From positions 1-64,000 of the forward strand of contig NZ_BCWB01000044.1 in NCBI RefSeq assembly GCF_001592045.1: a DNA stretch of 64,000 nucleotides. Direction: 5' to 3'. The stretch's first letter is position 1, and the number at the start of each line of letters is the position of its first letter. The position numbers and the translations under genes were made by a program. Shown here in pieces: positions 45,852 through 54,379 of the stretch. The stretch comes from Thermobifida fusca NBRC 14071 = JCM 3263 (GTDB taxonomy: Bacteria > Actinomycetota > Actinomycetes > Streptosporangiales > Streptosporangiaceae). The notes under the pieces were generated by a model that saw nothing but the letters and a program-made list of their open reading frames with translations, was not told the DNA's origin and did no database searches.

Positions 45852-46043
45852 TAGACTCGGCGACGGCGGAACCGCCGAGGTGCCCCAATCCACGGGGATA
45901 ATCGGGAAGCCGGTGCGAATCCGGCACAGGCCCGCTGCGGTGACCTGGGAGCCGCCGATCACGCGCATCGCGCAGCCACTGGACGGCAGTCTGGGAAGGC
46001 GATCGGACGGTGTTGATCAGGAAGTCCGAAGACCGGCCTCGGC
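45852..46043 (+). promoter_or_regulatory. Cobalamin riboswitch (with -10 element) controlling the chelatase-cobO-cobB unit
   Basis: A TAGACT -10-like hexamer (45852) precedes the aptamer. The P1 arm GCCGAGG (45874-45880) pairs with CCTCGGC (46037-46043). Between them, in order: GGGAAGCCGGTGCGAATCC, GCCACTGG, CTGGGAAGG and the B12 box GAAGTCCGAAGACCGGCC. The layout is that of the class-I cobalamin riboswitch. It should shut down the chelatase operon at high B12. Confidence 0.92.
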
Positions 46044-46092
46044 ATGGCTGCCGTTTTTGCCGATCCCCCAGCGGGAGCCTGTGGAGGAGCGT

Positions 46093-48102
46093 GTGCACGT
46101 CTATCCGTTCAGCGCCATCGTCGGTTCGGACGACCTGGTGCTGGCCCTCATTCTGACCGGTATCAGCCCTGACATCGGGGGCGTCCTTATCCGCGGCGAG
46201 AAGGGAACCGCAAAATCAACCGCGGTACGCGCGCAGGCAGCTCTGCTGCCCCCGATCACCGTAGTCACCGACTGCCGGTTTTCCTGCGACCCTGCCGCCC
46301 CCGACCCTGACTGTCCAGACGGACCGCATCCCCCTTCAGTTGCTTCCGCGACCCGCCCAGTGCGTCTCGTGGAGCTTCCTGTAGGCGCGGGCGAGGACCG
46401 GGTCGTGGGCTCCCTACACCTGGAAAAAGCCCTGTCGGGCAGCGGTGTCGAATACGAGCCCGGACTGTTGGCCCGTGCCAACCGCGGCATCCTCTACGTC
46501 GACGAAGTCAACCTACTCCACGACCACCTGGTGGACCTGCTCCTCGATGCGGCAGCGATGGGGCGGGCCACCGTGGAACGTGACGGTGTCTCGCTCAGCC
46601 ACGCCGCCCGGTTCACCCTTGTGGGAACGATGAACCCGGAGGAAGGGGAGCTACGGCCCCAGCTGTTGGACCGGTTTGGCTTGTCCGTGGAGGTTGCAGC
46701 ACCCCGCGATCCGGCCGTGCGGGCGGAGATCATCCGTCGACGTCTCGCCTTCGACGCCGACCCCGCCGGTTTCACCTCCGCCTACGCCACTGCCGAGCAG
46801 CAACTGGCGGAACGTATCGCGGACGCACGTCTCCGGCTGCCCAAGGTGGTGCTCGGCCAGGAGGCACTGTTGGCTATCGCCGAGGTGTGCGCCGCGTTCG
46901 ATGTGGACGGTATGCGTGCCGACCTAGTGTGTGCCCGGGCCGCGGTGGCCCACGCCGCGTGGTGTGGCCGCACCGACGTCACCCGAGCCGATGTGCGCGC
47001 TGCCGCCCGCCTTGCCTTACCGCACCGACGGAGGCGGACCCCCTTCGACAGTCCCGGCATGGATGAGGGCCTGCTGGACGAGATCCTCGGCGAAGATCAC
47101 GATCCGGACCCTGGGCCGGACGGTTCCGGAGGGCCAGGCGGTCCACCATCGGACAGCGGTTCTGATACTCCGCCGCCCACCGCCGGCTCCACTCCTGACC
47201 CTCCCGCCAGCGGCCTCGGATCCCCCACCTCGTCCAACGACGATCCCCGGCCGGATGCTCCGGCCCCGGTGTCGGTCACAGCACCCGAGGAACCGTACCG
47301 CCCTCGGCTTTTCACGGTCGCTGGCACGGGGAAAGGCACGCTAGGCCGCCGTTCACGAGCTATCACAACATCGGGGCGCACCGTCGGCGACGTTCCCGCG
47401 GGCCGGGGAACTGGGCCGATCCACTTGGCCGCCACGGTTCGGACAGCCGCGCTGCGGCACGCGACATCTCGTTCTTCCCCGGACACCACACGGCTTTCTA
47501 TTGCCCTCAGTGATCTACGCAGGTCCCTCTGTGAAGGCAAGGAATCCAACCTGGTGCTGCTCTGCGTGGACGCTTCCGGTTCTATGGCTGCCCGGCGGCG
47601 CATGTCCCAGGTGAAGACAGCTGTTCTCGCACTGCTGCTGGACGCCTACCGCAGACGGGACCGAGTGGGGTTGATCACGTTCCGAAACCATGAGGCTACG
47701 CTCACACTTCCACCCACCGGATCAGTGGACGTAGCAGCAGCCCGCTTGCGGGAGTTGCCTGCCGGAGGCCGTACCCCACTAGCTGAGGGCCTATTGAAGG
47801 CCGCGGAGACACTGCGCCGCGAACGGTTACGCGACCCGGATCGCCGCGCCCTGCTCGTGGTCGTCACCGACGGCCGGGCCACTGCCGGCCCTAAGGCAGT
47901 GGAGCGCTCGTTGCACGCCGCCGACCACCTGGCCCGCGAAGGGGTCTCCGCGCTGGTCATCGACTCGGAGACGGGACGGTTCCGGATGGGGTTGGCCGCT
48001 GCGCTCGCCCGCCGCATGGGTGCCGAGTACGTCCACGTTGGCGAGGTCAGCGCCGAAGCCATCACGTCAGCAGTAGCCGGAGCAACCACGAGGGCGGCTT
48101 GA
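46093..48102 (+). CDS. ChlI/ChlD-type (magnesium/cobalt) chelatase AAA+ subunit, single-chain fusion
   Basis: A 669-residue fusion. The N-terminal AAA+ ATPase is BchI-like: YPFSAIVGSDDLVLAL, Walker A RGEKGTAKST, Walker B ILYVDEVNLL, sensor LVGTMNPEEG. A Pro/Asp-rich linker follows (about 340-400). The C-terminal von Willebrand A domain is BchD-like, with the metal site CVDASGSM. Placed between cob genes and under a cobalamin riboswitch, it most likely powers cobalt insertion by CobN in place of CobS/CobT; that substitution is known in actinobacteria and inferred here. GTG 46093 has GGAGGAG 3-5 bases upstream. Confidence 0.9.
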   Translation: MHVYPFSAIVGSDDLVLALILTGISPDIGGVLIRGEKGTAKSTAVRAQAALLPPITVVTDCRFSCDPAAPDPDCPDGPHPPSVASATRPVRLVELPVGAGEDRVVGSLHLEKALSGSGVEYEPGLLARANRGILYVDEVNLLHDHLVDLLLDAAAMGRATVERDGVSLSHAARFTLVGTMNPEEGELRPQLLDRFGLSVEVAAPRDPAVRAEIIRRRLAFDADPAGFTSAYATAEQQLAERIADARLRLPKVVLGQEALLAIAEVCAAFDVDGMRADLVCARAAVAHAAWCGRTDVTRADVRAAARLALPHRRRRTPFDSPGMDEGLLDEILGEDHDPDPGPDGSGGPGGPPSDSGSDTPPPTAGSTPDPPASGLGSPTSSNDDPRPDAPAPVSVTAPEEPYRPRLFTVAGTGKGTLGRRSRAITTSGRTVGDVPAGRGTGPIHLAATVRTAALRHATSRSSPDTTRLSIALSDLRRSLCEGKESNLVLLCVDASGSMAARRRMSQVKTAVLALLLDAYRRRDRVGLITFRNHEATLTLPPTGSVDVAAARLRELPAGGRTPLAEGLLKAAETLRRERLRDPDRRALLVVVTDGRATAGPKAVERSLHAADHLAREGVSALVIDSETGRFRMGLAAALARRMGAEYVHVGEVSAEAITSAVAGATTRAA

Positions 48103-48716
48103 TGCCTCAAGGACAACCATCGTTCATCCCCGACGACGGACTCACCACCCGCCAGCGCCGCTACCGTCCGCTGCTCATCGTGCACACCGGTGACGGCAAG
48201 GGAAAGTCCACTGCAGCGTTCGGCCTGGCCTTGCGCGGGTGGAACCAGGGGTGGCGGATCGCGGTGTTCCAGTTCGTGAAGTCCGCGAAGTGGCGGGTTG
48301 GGGAGCAGACCGCATTCGACACGCTTGCCGCAGTACACCGTGCGCAAGGGGTGGGAGGCCCCATCGAGTGGCACAAAATGGGGTCAGGGTGGTCGTGGTC
48401 GCGCAAGCCGGGCACGGAAGCCGACCACGCGGCCGCTGCCGCAGAGGGGTGGGCCGAGATCAAGCGCCGCCTCGCCGAGCAACGGCACGACCTTTACATA
48501 CTCGACGAGTTCACGTATCCGATCACCTGGGGCTGGGTCGACGTCAACGACGTGGTGTCGACGCTGCGTGAGCGTCCGGGACGCCAGCACGTGGTGATCA
48601 CCGGCCGCCGCGCGCATCCCGCGCTGCTGGACGCAGCCGATCTGGTCACGGAAATGGTGAAAGTGCGACATCCCATGGACTCCGGGCAGAAGGGGCAGCG
48701 CGGTATTGAGTGGTGA
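48102..48716 (+). CDS. cobO: Cob(I)yrinic acid a,c-diamide adenosyltransferase
   Basis: A 204-residue CobO/CobA/BtuR-type enzyme that adds the 5'-deoxyadenosyl group from ATP to the reduced cobalt. It has the P-loop HTGDGKGKSTAAFGLALR (family-specific reversed loop), FQFVKSAKWRVGEQ, DLYILDEFTYPITWGW and VVITGRRAHPALLDAADLVTEM. ATG overlaps the chelatase stop by one base (TGATG). Confidence 0.97.
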   Translation: MPQGQPSFIPDDGLTTRQRRYRPLLIVHTGDGKGKSTAAFGLALRGWNQGWRIAVFQFVKSAKWRVGEQTAFDTLAAVHRAQGVGGPIEWHKMGSGWSWSRKPGTEADHAAAAAEGWAEIKRRLAEQRHDLYILDEFTYPITWGWVDVNDVVSTLRERPGRQHVVITGRRAHPALLDAADLVTEMVKVRHPMDSGQKGQRGIEW

Positions 48717-50130
48717 CGTTCCCGCCGCGGTCCTGCCACGGCTAGTGATCTCCGCTCCCACGTCCGGGGCGGGTAAGACCACCGTGGCTACCGGGCTCAT
48801 GGCGGCGCTGCGCGCTGCCGGATACGACGTGTCCGGGCATAAGGCCGGACCGGACTATATCGACCCCGGCTACCATTCCCTGGCAACCGGGCGGCCCGGC
48901 CGCAACCTCGATGTGCACTTGCACGGTGAGAACCTGCTGGGCCCCTTGCTGCTACACGGCGCCTCCCATCCGCGGCCGGCCGACCTGGCCGTGATCGAAG
49001 GCATGATGGGCCTGTATGACGGGAAGCTCGGGGGGCGCGGGTTTGCGTCCACCGCGCATGTCGCCGCCCTGCTGGACGCTCCGGTGGTGCTGGTCGTAGA
49101 CGTGTCTCACGTGTCGCGGTCGGCCGCGGCGATCGTGGCGGGCATGGCAGTGTTCGACCAGCGGATTCGGATCGCCGGAGTCATCTTGAACCGGGTGGGC
49201 TCCAGACGGCACGCCGCCGAGGTCGCTTCCGCGGTGGAGGACGTCGGTGTCCCCGTGCTGGGGGCACTGCGCCATGACAGCGGACTTGCTGTTCCTTCCC
49301 GGCACTTGGGTTTGGTTCCTGCCGAGGAACGGGCCGAGGCAGTAGCGGCCGTGGAGCTGCTGGCGGAACGCATCGCCGCACAGGTGGATTTGACTGCCGT
49401 GGTAGAGGTGGCACGATCCGCGCCACCGCTGCACGCCCAAGCGTGGTCCGCGCAGGAGGCGCTCCGTGCCGCAGGGTTTCACCCTGTCTCCGCGCAGCGA
49501 GACCACCCCGTGGTCGCGGTAGCTGGAGGGCAAGCCTTCACCTTCCGCTACGCCGAAGTCGAGGAGCTGCTTCGCGCCGCGGGCTGCCGCCCGGTGGTGT
49601 TCGATCCAATGTCCGACCCTGCGCTGCCCGACGGCACCGCGGGAATCTACCTGGGCGGCGGATTCCCCGAGGTGTACGCCGCAGAACTGGCGGGGAACAC
49701 GGCGCTGCGCACCGCGCTGCGGGATGCGGTGCGCTCAGGCGTGCCGACGGTTGCCGAATGCGCGGGCCTGCTGTATCTGTGCCGTGACGTGGATGGCGCC
49801 CCCATGGTGGGGGCCTTGGACGCGGTGGGACGCATGACGTCCCGCCTGGCTCTCGGCTACTACTCGGCGCTGGCCCCCGCAGAAACACTCGTGGCGGCGG
49901 AGGGAGACCGGGTGCCCGGGCACACGTTCCACCGCACCACAGTCACCTCCACTGGAGAGCAGGCGGGTCCGGCCTGGCTGTTGGACGGGCAGCCCGACGG
50001 TTTCTCCTCCGATCCGGCAGGCATCGGCCGTCCCACACTCCACGCCTCCTACCTGCACACCCACTGGGCAGGCTGCCCGCAGGCCGCGGCCCGGTTCGCG
50101 GCTGCAGTCTCCACCCAGCGGCCTTGTTGA
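48706..50130 (+). CDS. cobB: Cobyrinic (hydrogenobyrinic) acid a,c-diamide synthase
   Basis: A 474-residue glutamine amidotransferase that amidates the a and c side chains. The N-terminal P-loop domain starts RLVISAPTSGAGKTTVATGL, then KAGPDYIDPGYH and VIEGMMGLYDG. The C-terminal class-I glutaminase has its nucleophile Cys in TVAECAGLLYL and the HASYLHTHW His region. TTG 48706 is the only suitable start, 10 bases after AAGGGG and overlapping cobO by 11 bases. Last gene before a strong terminator. Confidence 0.96.
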   Translation: MSGDVPAAVLPRLVISAPTSGAGKTTVATGLMAALRAAGYDVSGHKAGPDYIDPGYHSLATGRPGRNLDVHLHGENLLGPLLLHGASHPRPADLAVIEGMMGLYDGKLGGRGFASTAHVAALLDAPVVLVVDVSHVSRSAAAIVAGMAVFDQRIRIAGVILNRVGSRRHAAEVASAVEDVGVPVLGALRHDSGLAVPSRHLGLVPAEERAEAVAAVELLAERIAAQVDLTAVVEVARSAPPLHAQAWSAQEALRAAGFHPVSAQRDHPVVAVAGGQAFTFRYAEVEELLRAAGCRPVVFDPMSDPALPDGTAGIYLGGGFPEVYAAELAGNTALRTALRDAVRSGVPTVAECAGLLYLCRDVDGAPMVGALDAVGRMTSRLALGYYSALAPAETLVAAEGDRVPGHTFHRTTVTSTGEQAGPAWLLDGQPDGFSSDPAGIGRPTLHASYLHTHWAGCPQAAARFAAAVSTQRPC

Positions 50131-50208
50131 TCCCGCACCGTGCCCCGGCTGAGAGTGCCGGGACCGGCGCGCACATGCCCAGGCAGCTTGCACACGATCG
50201 CTCGTCAC

Positions 50209-50249
50209 AGCCAAGCCCTGCACTGAGCCTCACAGTGCAGGGCTTGGCT
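50209..50249. terminator. Strong bidirectional hairpin terminator between cobB and cobK
   Basis: A perfect 17-base inverted repeat: AGCCAAGCCCTGCACTG (50209-50225) and its complement (50233-50249), with a 7-base loop. It lies between convergent cobB and cobK. Confidence 0.85.
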
Positions 50250-50355
50250 GCTCGAGAGCAACAGCACGAACCCGCGGCAACGGTCCTACCCATGTCCAGG
50301 GGCATGGCCGTCGACCGCCACAGAAGGAACACGTTTAGCAGTCGTGTCAGCGGGG

Positions 50356-51102
50356 TCAGCGAGTCTGAGACAGTCCAAGCCATTCCAGGGCAGCGGGAAC
50401 GTCCGCAACAGTGGGAACGTCCCCCCGGTAGAGAGGTCTGCGCACCACCACCACGGAAACCCCCAGCTCGTCTGCGGCGTCCAGCTTGGCCCGGGTGTGA
50501 ACTCCGCCAGAGTCCTTGGTGACCAAAACTTCCACCGCATGCTCGGCCATGAGCTTCCGTTCCCCTGCACAGGTGTAAGGGCCACGGCTGCGTATGAGGA
50601 TCCACGTAGGCGGCAATGCGAGCTCTACGTCTTCCACCACTCGGGCTAACACCGTGTGCTCGGCCAGCGGCCCAATGAAGTGGTGCAGGGTCTGCCGTCC
50701 CGTGGTGAGCAAGACACGGCGCCCTAGTCTCGCGGCCTGCCAGGCTGCCTCGTCGTGGTCGTCCACCCATATCCAGCGGGACGCCGCAGGTTCGTTTTCC
50801 CACCCGGGGCGCACGAGACGCAGCAGCGGCACACCGGCCTGGGTGCACGCCTCGGCCGCGTTAGTGGACACCCGTATAGCGAAGGGATGGGTAGCGTCCA
50901 CGACCCGCGTGATCCCGTTACTGCGAAGGAATCCGGCGAGTCCTGCGGCTCCCCCGAAACCACCGATGCGTACCTCACCGGCGGGCAGCCTGGGGTGGCT
51001 GACCCGCCCGGCGAGGGAAGACAGTACCGGTATCCCCGCGGCGACGAACGCCTCAGCAAGGGCTCTCGCCTCGGCTGTTCCGCCGAGGATGAGCACTTTC
51101 AC
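50356..51102 (-). CDS. cobK: Precorrin-6A reductase
   Basis: A 248-residue NADPH-dependent reductase that converts precorrin-6A to precorrin-6B. It starts MKVLILGGTAEARALAEAF and has VVDATHPFAIRVSTNAAEAC, VLLTTGRQTL, ILIRSRGPY and the C-terminal VLVTKDSGGVHTRAKLDAA. ATG overlaps the cobQ stop by 4 bases. Last gene of the cbtB-cbtA-cobQ-cobK unit. Confidence 0.96.
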   Translation of the reverse strand: MKVLILGGTAEARALAEAFVAAGIPVLSSLAGRVSHPRLPAGEVRIGGFGGAAGLAGFLRSNGITRVVDATHPFAIRVSTNAAEACTQAGVPLLRLVRPGWENEPAASRWIWVDDHDEAAWQAARLGRRVLLTTGRQTLHHFIGPLAEHTVLARVVEDVELALPPTWILIRSRGPYTCAGERKLMAEHAVEVLVTKDSGGVHTRAKLDAADELGVSVVVVRRPLYRGDVPTVADVPAALEWLGLSQTR

Positions 51103-52604
51103 CGCAGTTCTCCCCGCACGGTCGGCAGCTTTGGCGCGCCTTCAGTGATCAACCGCAGCACAGCATCCATGTCGAGGTGTTCTTCCGCGAGGTCGCCGAG
51201 CCGGTCAAGGTAGGCGTCACGGACCTCAGCGAAGCACACCTGTCCGTATTCGCTGCCGTCGTATCCCGCATTCTCGGCCGCGGCAGCCAGCCACGCACCG
51301 CGGAACGCGTCGTGTTCTAGGCTGCCGTGCCACATCGTGCCGAATACGGAGCCGTTGCGGAGCCCGCCGGGAAACGCCTCGCCATCACCGGTCTGGATGC
51401 GGCTGTAGTGGCTCTGGTATCCGCCGACCGGTATGCCCTGCCAGGTGCCGGAAGAGTAGTTCAGCGTCTGGTTTCGGGTGAAAACCGTCTCCAGGTCCAG
51501 CAGGCTCAACCCAGCAACGGTGCGCCCGGCCGGTCCTTCCACCCCCTCGGCGTCGACAATCGTGCGGCCCAGCATCTGGAAGCCGCCACCGATGCCCAGT
51601 ACCGTGCCGCCGTGGCGGGCGTGGTTGGCGATCGCGTCGGCCAAACCGCGGGACCGCAGCCACTCCAGGTCGGTGAGCACGGCCCGCGTATCGGGGAGCA
51701 CGACGATGTCGGCGGAGGCTAGCAGGCGAGGGCTGGTAACGAAGTCGACGCGCAGTCCTGGTTCCACGCCCAGGGCGTCAACGTCGGTGGTGTTGCCGAT
51801 CCGGGGCAGCCGTACGACAGCGACCCGCAACACGGGTGTGCCCGCACTACCGTCCTCGCGTGCGGTAAGCGCCAGCGAATCCTCGGATTCCAGCCACAGG
51901 TTCTGCTGCCACGGCAGGACGCCGAGAACGGGTCGACCGGTGAGGTCTTCCAGGGTTTTCAGCGCCGGATCCAGCAGCGAAGGATCCCCCCGAAACTTGT
52001 TGATCACAAACCCGGCAACGAGTGCCTGGTCAGCGGGATCGAGTAAGGCGAGCGACCCGTACAGCGACGCGAAGACCCCGCCCCGGTTGATGTCGCCGAT
52101 CACGATGACAGGCAGGTCGGCGGCGCGGGCAAGTCCCATGTTGATGTAGTCGTGGGCACGCAGGTTGATCTCTGCGACGCCGCCCGCGCCCTCGCAGACC
52201 ACCACGTCGTAGCGGGAACGCAGCTCTGCGAGAGCGGCGTACGCAGCCTCGGCGAGCACTGCACGCGTGCCCGCAAACTCGCCTGCGGCTAAGCGGCCGA
52301 ACGGACGGCCCCGCAGCACGACGTGGCTCCCGCGATCGCTGCTGGGTTTGAGGAGTACCGGGTTCATGGCGGTCTCGGGTTCGGCGCGCGCGGCGAGCGC
52401 CTGCACCCACTGGGCGCGGCTGATCTCGGCTCCTGTGCCATCGGGCCCGGGGACCACCATGGAATTGTTCGACATGTTCTGCGCCTTAAACGGCGCTACT
52501 TTGATCCCGTGCCGGGCCAAGGCCCGGCACAGGGCGCTGGTGACCAGGGATTTTCCTGCATCCGAGGAGGTCCCGGCCACCAGCAGCCCCTGCGCCTTGC
52601 TCAT
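51099..52604 (-). CDS. cobQ: Cobyric acid synthase with altered glutaminase nucleophile
   Basis: A 501-residue CobQ, which amidates side chains b, d, e and g. N-terminal synthase domain: LLVAGTSSDAGKSLVTSAL, APFKAQNMSNNSMVV and CEGAGGVAEINL, as expected. In the C-terminal glutamine amidotransferase domain the nucleophile motif, normally GICGGxQMLG, reads GIGGGFQMLG: residue 339 is Gly (codon GGT at 51588-51590) where TGT or TGC is expected. The late MWHGSLEHDAF region is kept. The enzyme may be ammonia-dependent or impaired, or the base may be an error. ATG overlaps cbtA by 4 bases. Confidence 0.95.
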   Translation of the reverse strand: MSKAQGLLVAGTSSDAGKSLVTSALCRALARHGIKVAPFKAQNMSNNSMVVPGPDGTGAEISRAQWVQALAARAEPETAMNPVLLKPSSDRGSHVVLRGRPFGRLAAGEFAGTRAVLAEAAYAALAELRSRYDVVVCEGAGGVAEINLRAHDYINMGLARAADLPVIVIGDINRGGVFASLYGSLALLDPADQALVAGFVINKFRGDPSLLDPALKTLEDLTGRPVLGVLPWQQNLWLESEDSLALTAREDGSAGTPVLRVAVVRLPRIGNTTDVDALGVEPGLRVDFVTSPRLLASADIVVLPDTRAVLTDLEWLRSRGLADAIANHARHGGTVLGIGGGFQMLGRTIVDAEGVEGPAGRTVAGLSLLDLETVFTRNQTLNYSSGTWQGIPVGGYQSHYSRIQTGDGEAFPGGLRNGSVFGTMWHGSLEHDAFRGAWLAAAAENAGYDGSEYGQVCFAEVRDAYLDRLGDLAEEHLDMDAVLRLITEGAPKLPTVRGELR

Positions 52605-53395
52605 CGGACTCCCACTGTTTGCGCCGCGAAGCGGCGGTCAAACCGTTCGGTCAACCAGGCGAAGGCCAGTCCTAGCACCAGCCAAAGACTGGCTTGGGTG
52701 GCGAGTGAGGCCATGCGGAACTCCCACAGCAGGGTTGCTGGAAAGTCTTCGCCGACGTCGTTGATGTGGGGAAGAGCGAGGTAGCCGACGCAGACCACCG
52801 CGAGGAACACGGCGAGGGAGGCCACAATCCGTGAGGTCAGCGATGTCTCTGCTGGCAGTGCGCGTGCGAGGGCAACGGCCGCCGTAACCGCGACGAGCCC
52901 GAGGAGCACCGCGGCTACCCAAAGTAGGGTGCGCTGGTCGATTGTCTCGGGGACACCTACGGCAGGCGGGTTGGCCGGGTACTTGACGAAGGGCACCGCA
53001 GCGATGGCTGCCCATCCCAGGCCAGCGGCGACCAACGCCAGTGCCGGTCCGCTAAGCCGGCTGTGGCGCCGGACCGCGTAGAGCACCGAGGCGTAGAGCA
53101 CCCCTAGGGACATGCCGGCAAACCCGGTGGCGAGGAACAACCCCACCTGCTGCCCGGTACGGCTGACTAGGGCATCGTCTCCGTGGGAGTGTCCCCCGTG
53201 CGCGCCATGGTCGTGGGAAGCGTGCTCTTCCAAAGCGATAGCCGCCTCGATGTGGGGTTCACCGAGGAAGAAAGCGACCACGCCCGCGGCCAGGCCGGCC
53301 AGTAGCCCGGCCAACAGCCCGCGGACAAGCAATCGCAGATAGGTTCCCCGCAGCGGACGGACCGAAGCAGAGGGGGTAGCGGAGGTCAGTGACAC
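52601..53395 (-). CDS. cbtA: Cobalt transporter subunit CbtA
   Basis: A 264-residue membrane protein with about six helices. It starts LRGTYLRLLVRGLLAGLLAG and has a His-rich outer loop, EEHASHDHGAHGGHSHGDD (about 55-73), then GQQVGLFLATGFAGMSLGVLYA. This is the CbtA family, predicted cobalt importers found under B12 control. GTG start overlaps the end of cbtB by 10 bases. It supplies cobalt to the chelatase (inferred from family and position). Confidence 0.92.
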   Translation of the reverse strand: MSLTSATPSASVRPLRGTYLRLLVRGLLAGLLAGLAAGVVAFFLGEPHIEAAIALEEHASHDHGAHGGHSHGDDALVSRTGQQVGLFLATGFAGMSLGVLYASVLYAVRRHSRLSGPALALVAAGLGWAAIAAVPFVKYPANPPAVGVPETIDQRTLLWVAAVLLGLVAVTAAVALARALPAETSLTSRIVASLAVFLAVVCVGYLALPHINDVGEDFPATLLWEFRMASLATQASLWLVLGLAFAWLTERFDRRFAAQTVGVR

Positions 53396-53586
53396 GGCAC
53401 CCCCATGAGGTGTCGGCCGTCGTGCATCAGCTCGTGCAGGAACATTCCTGTACGCGAGACAGCTCCTTGGTCGAAACCGACCAGGTAGAGAACGAGAAGA
53501 GCAAGAAGGGTTACCGCTGTAGCGGTGAGTGCGAGCGGGATGGGCCCCAGCTCTGCCTCAACATAAGGGGCATGGACGGCCGACAT
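53386..53586 (-). CDS. cbtB: Cobalt transporter subunit CbtB
   Basis: A 66-residue protein with one membrane helix (about 16-38) and a C-terminal metal-binding tail, FLHELMHDGRHLMGVPCH, with four histidines. This is characteristic of CbtB, which pairs with CbtA. A clear AAGGAGG site precedes the ATG, and a compact cobalamin riboswitch lies upstream. Confidence 0.92.
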   Translation of the reverse strand: MSAVHAPYVEAELGPIPLALTATAVTLLALLVLYLVGFDQGAVSRTGMFLHELMHDGRHLMGVPCH

Positions 53587-53624
53587 GGTCCTCCTTACAG
53601 GATGACGCGTCCTACAGAGACCAC

Positions 53625-53720
53625 TACGCCGGGTGAGTTTTCTGGCTCACGGGCTTGAGCCCGTCTACAGTGGCGCGACCGCTCCGGACTTTGACCGGAT
53701 TGCCTGCACCCGACGCTCTT
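53625..53720 (-). promoter_or_regulatory. Compact cobalamin riboswitch controlling cbtB-cbtA-cobQ-cobK
   Basis: On the minus strand, P1 CGGGTG/CACCCG (53707-53712 with 53630-53635) encloses AATCCGGTCAAAGTCCGGAG, GGTCGCGCCACTGTAGACGG, a CGGGCTCAAGCCCG hairpin and GTGAGCCAGAAAACTCACC. The core is only about 83 bases, lacking the long arms of the other two riboswitches, and the B12-box-like element is AGCCAGAAAACTC. This resembles the cbtB-associated cobalamin-family riboswitch. Confidence 0.75.
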
Positions 53721-53754
53721 TTTGCTTTTAGTCGGGGGGAGTGTACCCAGACGC

Positions 53755-54060
53755 GTATTGCGCAATACTGACCGGTCCGCTTGTGGGATTCCCCTGCCAC
53801 GGCAGCTGGTGACAGATACCGACGTCAGGACATGTCCTTAGCAAGAGTTTCTGGTGCCAATCCCGCCCAGTGGTGTCGTTATGGCCATGCGTATAAAGCG
53901 CATAAGGTAGCCACCGAAGTCTCCCAAGCAGGGGGTAGTGCATCACATCAAAAAATGCTTGAGGGCGCCGAGCAGGTAACTAATATCGGCGGGATACCAA
54001 GAATCACCACATCAGCAGCGGGCATATTCCCAACGATAGCGGTCAACATGGCCGGCCCCG
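53755..54060 (-). pseudogene. Decayed flavodoxin-family gene
   Basis: Fragments in all three minus frames align, in order, with the intact flavodoxin at 34.9-35.3 kb. AADVVILGIP (54019-53990) matches AADAVILGTP. GALKHF follows in another frame. LPYALYTHGHNDTTG (53910-53866) matches LPYTLYVHGNNDTTG. AKDMS then a TGA (53827-53825), in a third register, matches AKGMSW, with TGA for the Trp codon, followed by SPAAVAGE matching PPVTVVGE. So there are at least three frameshifts and one nonsense codon. The N-terminal third, with the phosphate-binding loop, is missing. The flavodoxin at the other end of the locus is the only intact copy here. Confidence 0.82.
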
Positions 54061-54240
54061 CAGCGCGATCTGGCTGGGCACTTCGCTCCCGGGCGGGCGC
54101 AGGACCGGGTGCCTCGCAGGTGCGGGGGCGGCGCATGCGGTGAGTGTTTGGATCCACTAGGCGCGGTTGATTTCCGTGCCGTGGCTAGCGCAGCCGGGAC
54201 CCCCTGGAGTTATCACCGTGTTTTGCGTGGCGCCACTTTG

Positions 54241-54272
54241 GTCCTGCGCCGGGACCGGTCCCGGCGCAGGAC
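54241..54272. terminator. Perfect 32-base palindrome, probable terminator of the ehu operon
   Basis: GTCCTGCGCCGGGACC is followed immediately by its exact reverse complement. It lies 108 bases beyond the ehuA stop on the minus strand. The rest of the 54.06-54.38 kb gap holds no gene I can support. Confidence 0.6.
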
Positions 54273-54379
54273 GGTGGTGACGACGGTTTCCCCCAACAGT
54301 AGAGGGTCCCGGGGCTATCGGGAGTCCGCGTGCTTTCTGCACTGGGCTGGCTATCTCACTCCGGGACCCGCCTGACCGG

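Noticed and set aside
45874-46043. B12 box of the chelatase riboswitch as an aberrant form
   Set aside because: GAAGTCCGAAGACCGGCC is an ordinary variant seen in cobalamin riboswitches, so it is not reported as unusual.
47100-47300. Pro/Asp-rich repeats in the chelatase as a possible tandem repeat array
   Set aside because: This is the flexible linker between the AAA+ and vWA domains, common in ChlD proteins, with no exact DNA repeat.
53781-54143. 120-codon plus-strand frame in the cbtB upstream region
   Set aside because: It is opposite the flavodoxin remnant, which explains the sequence better.
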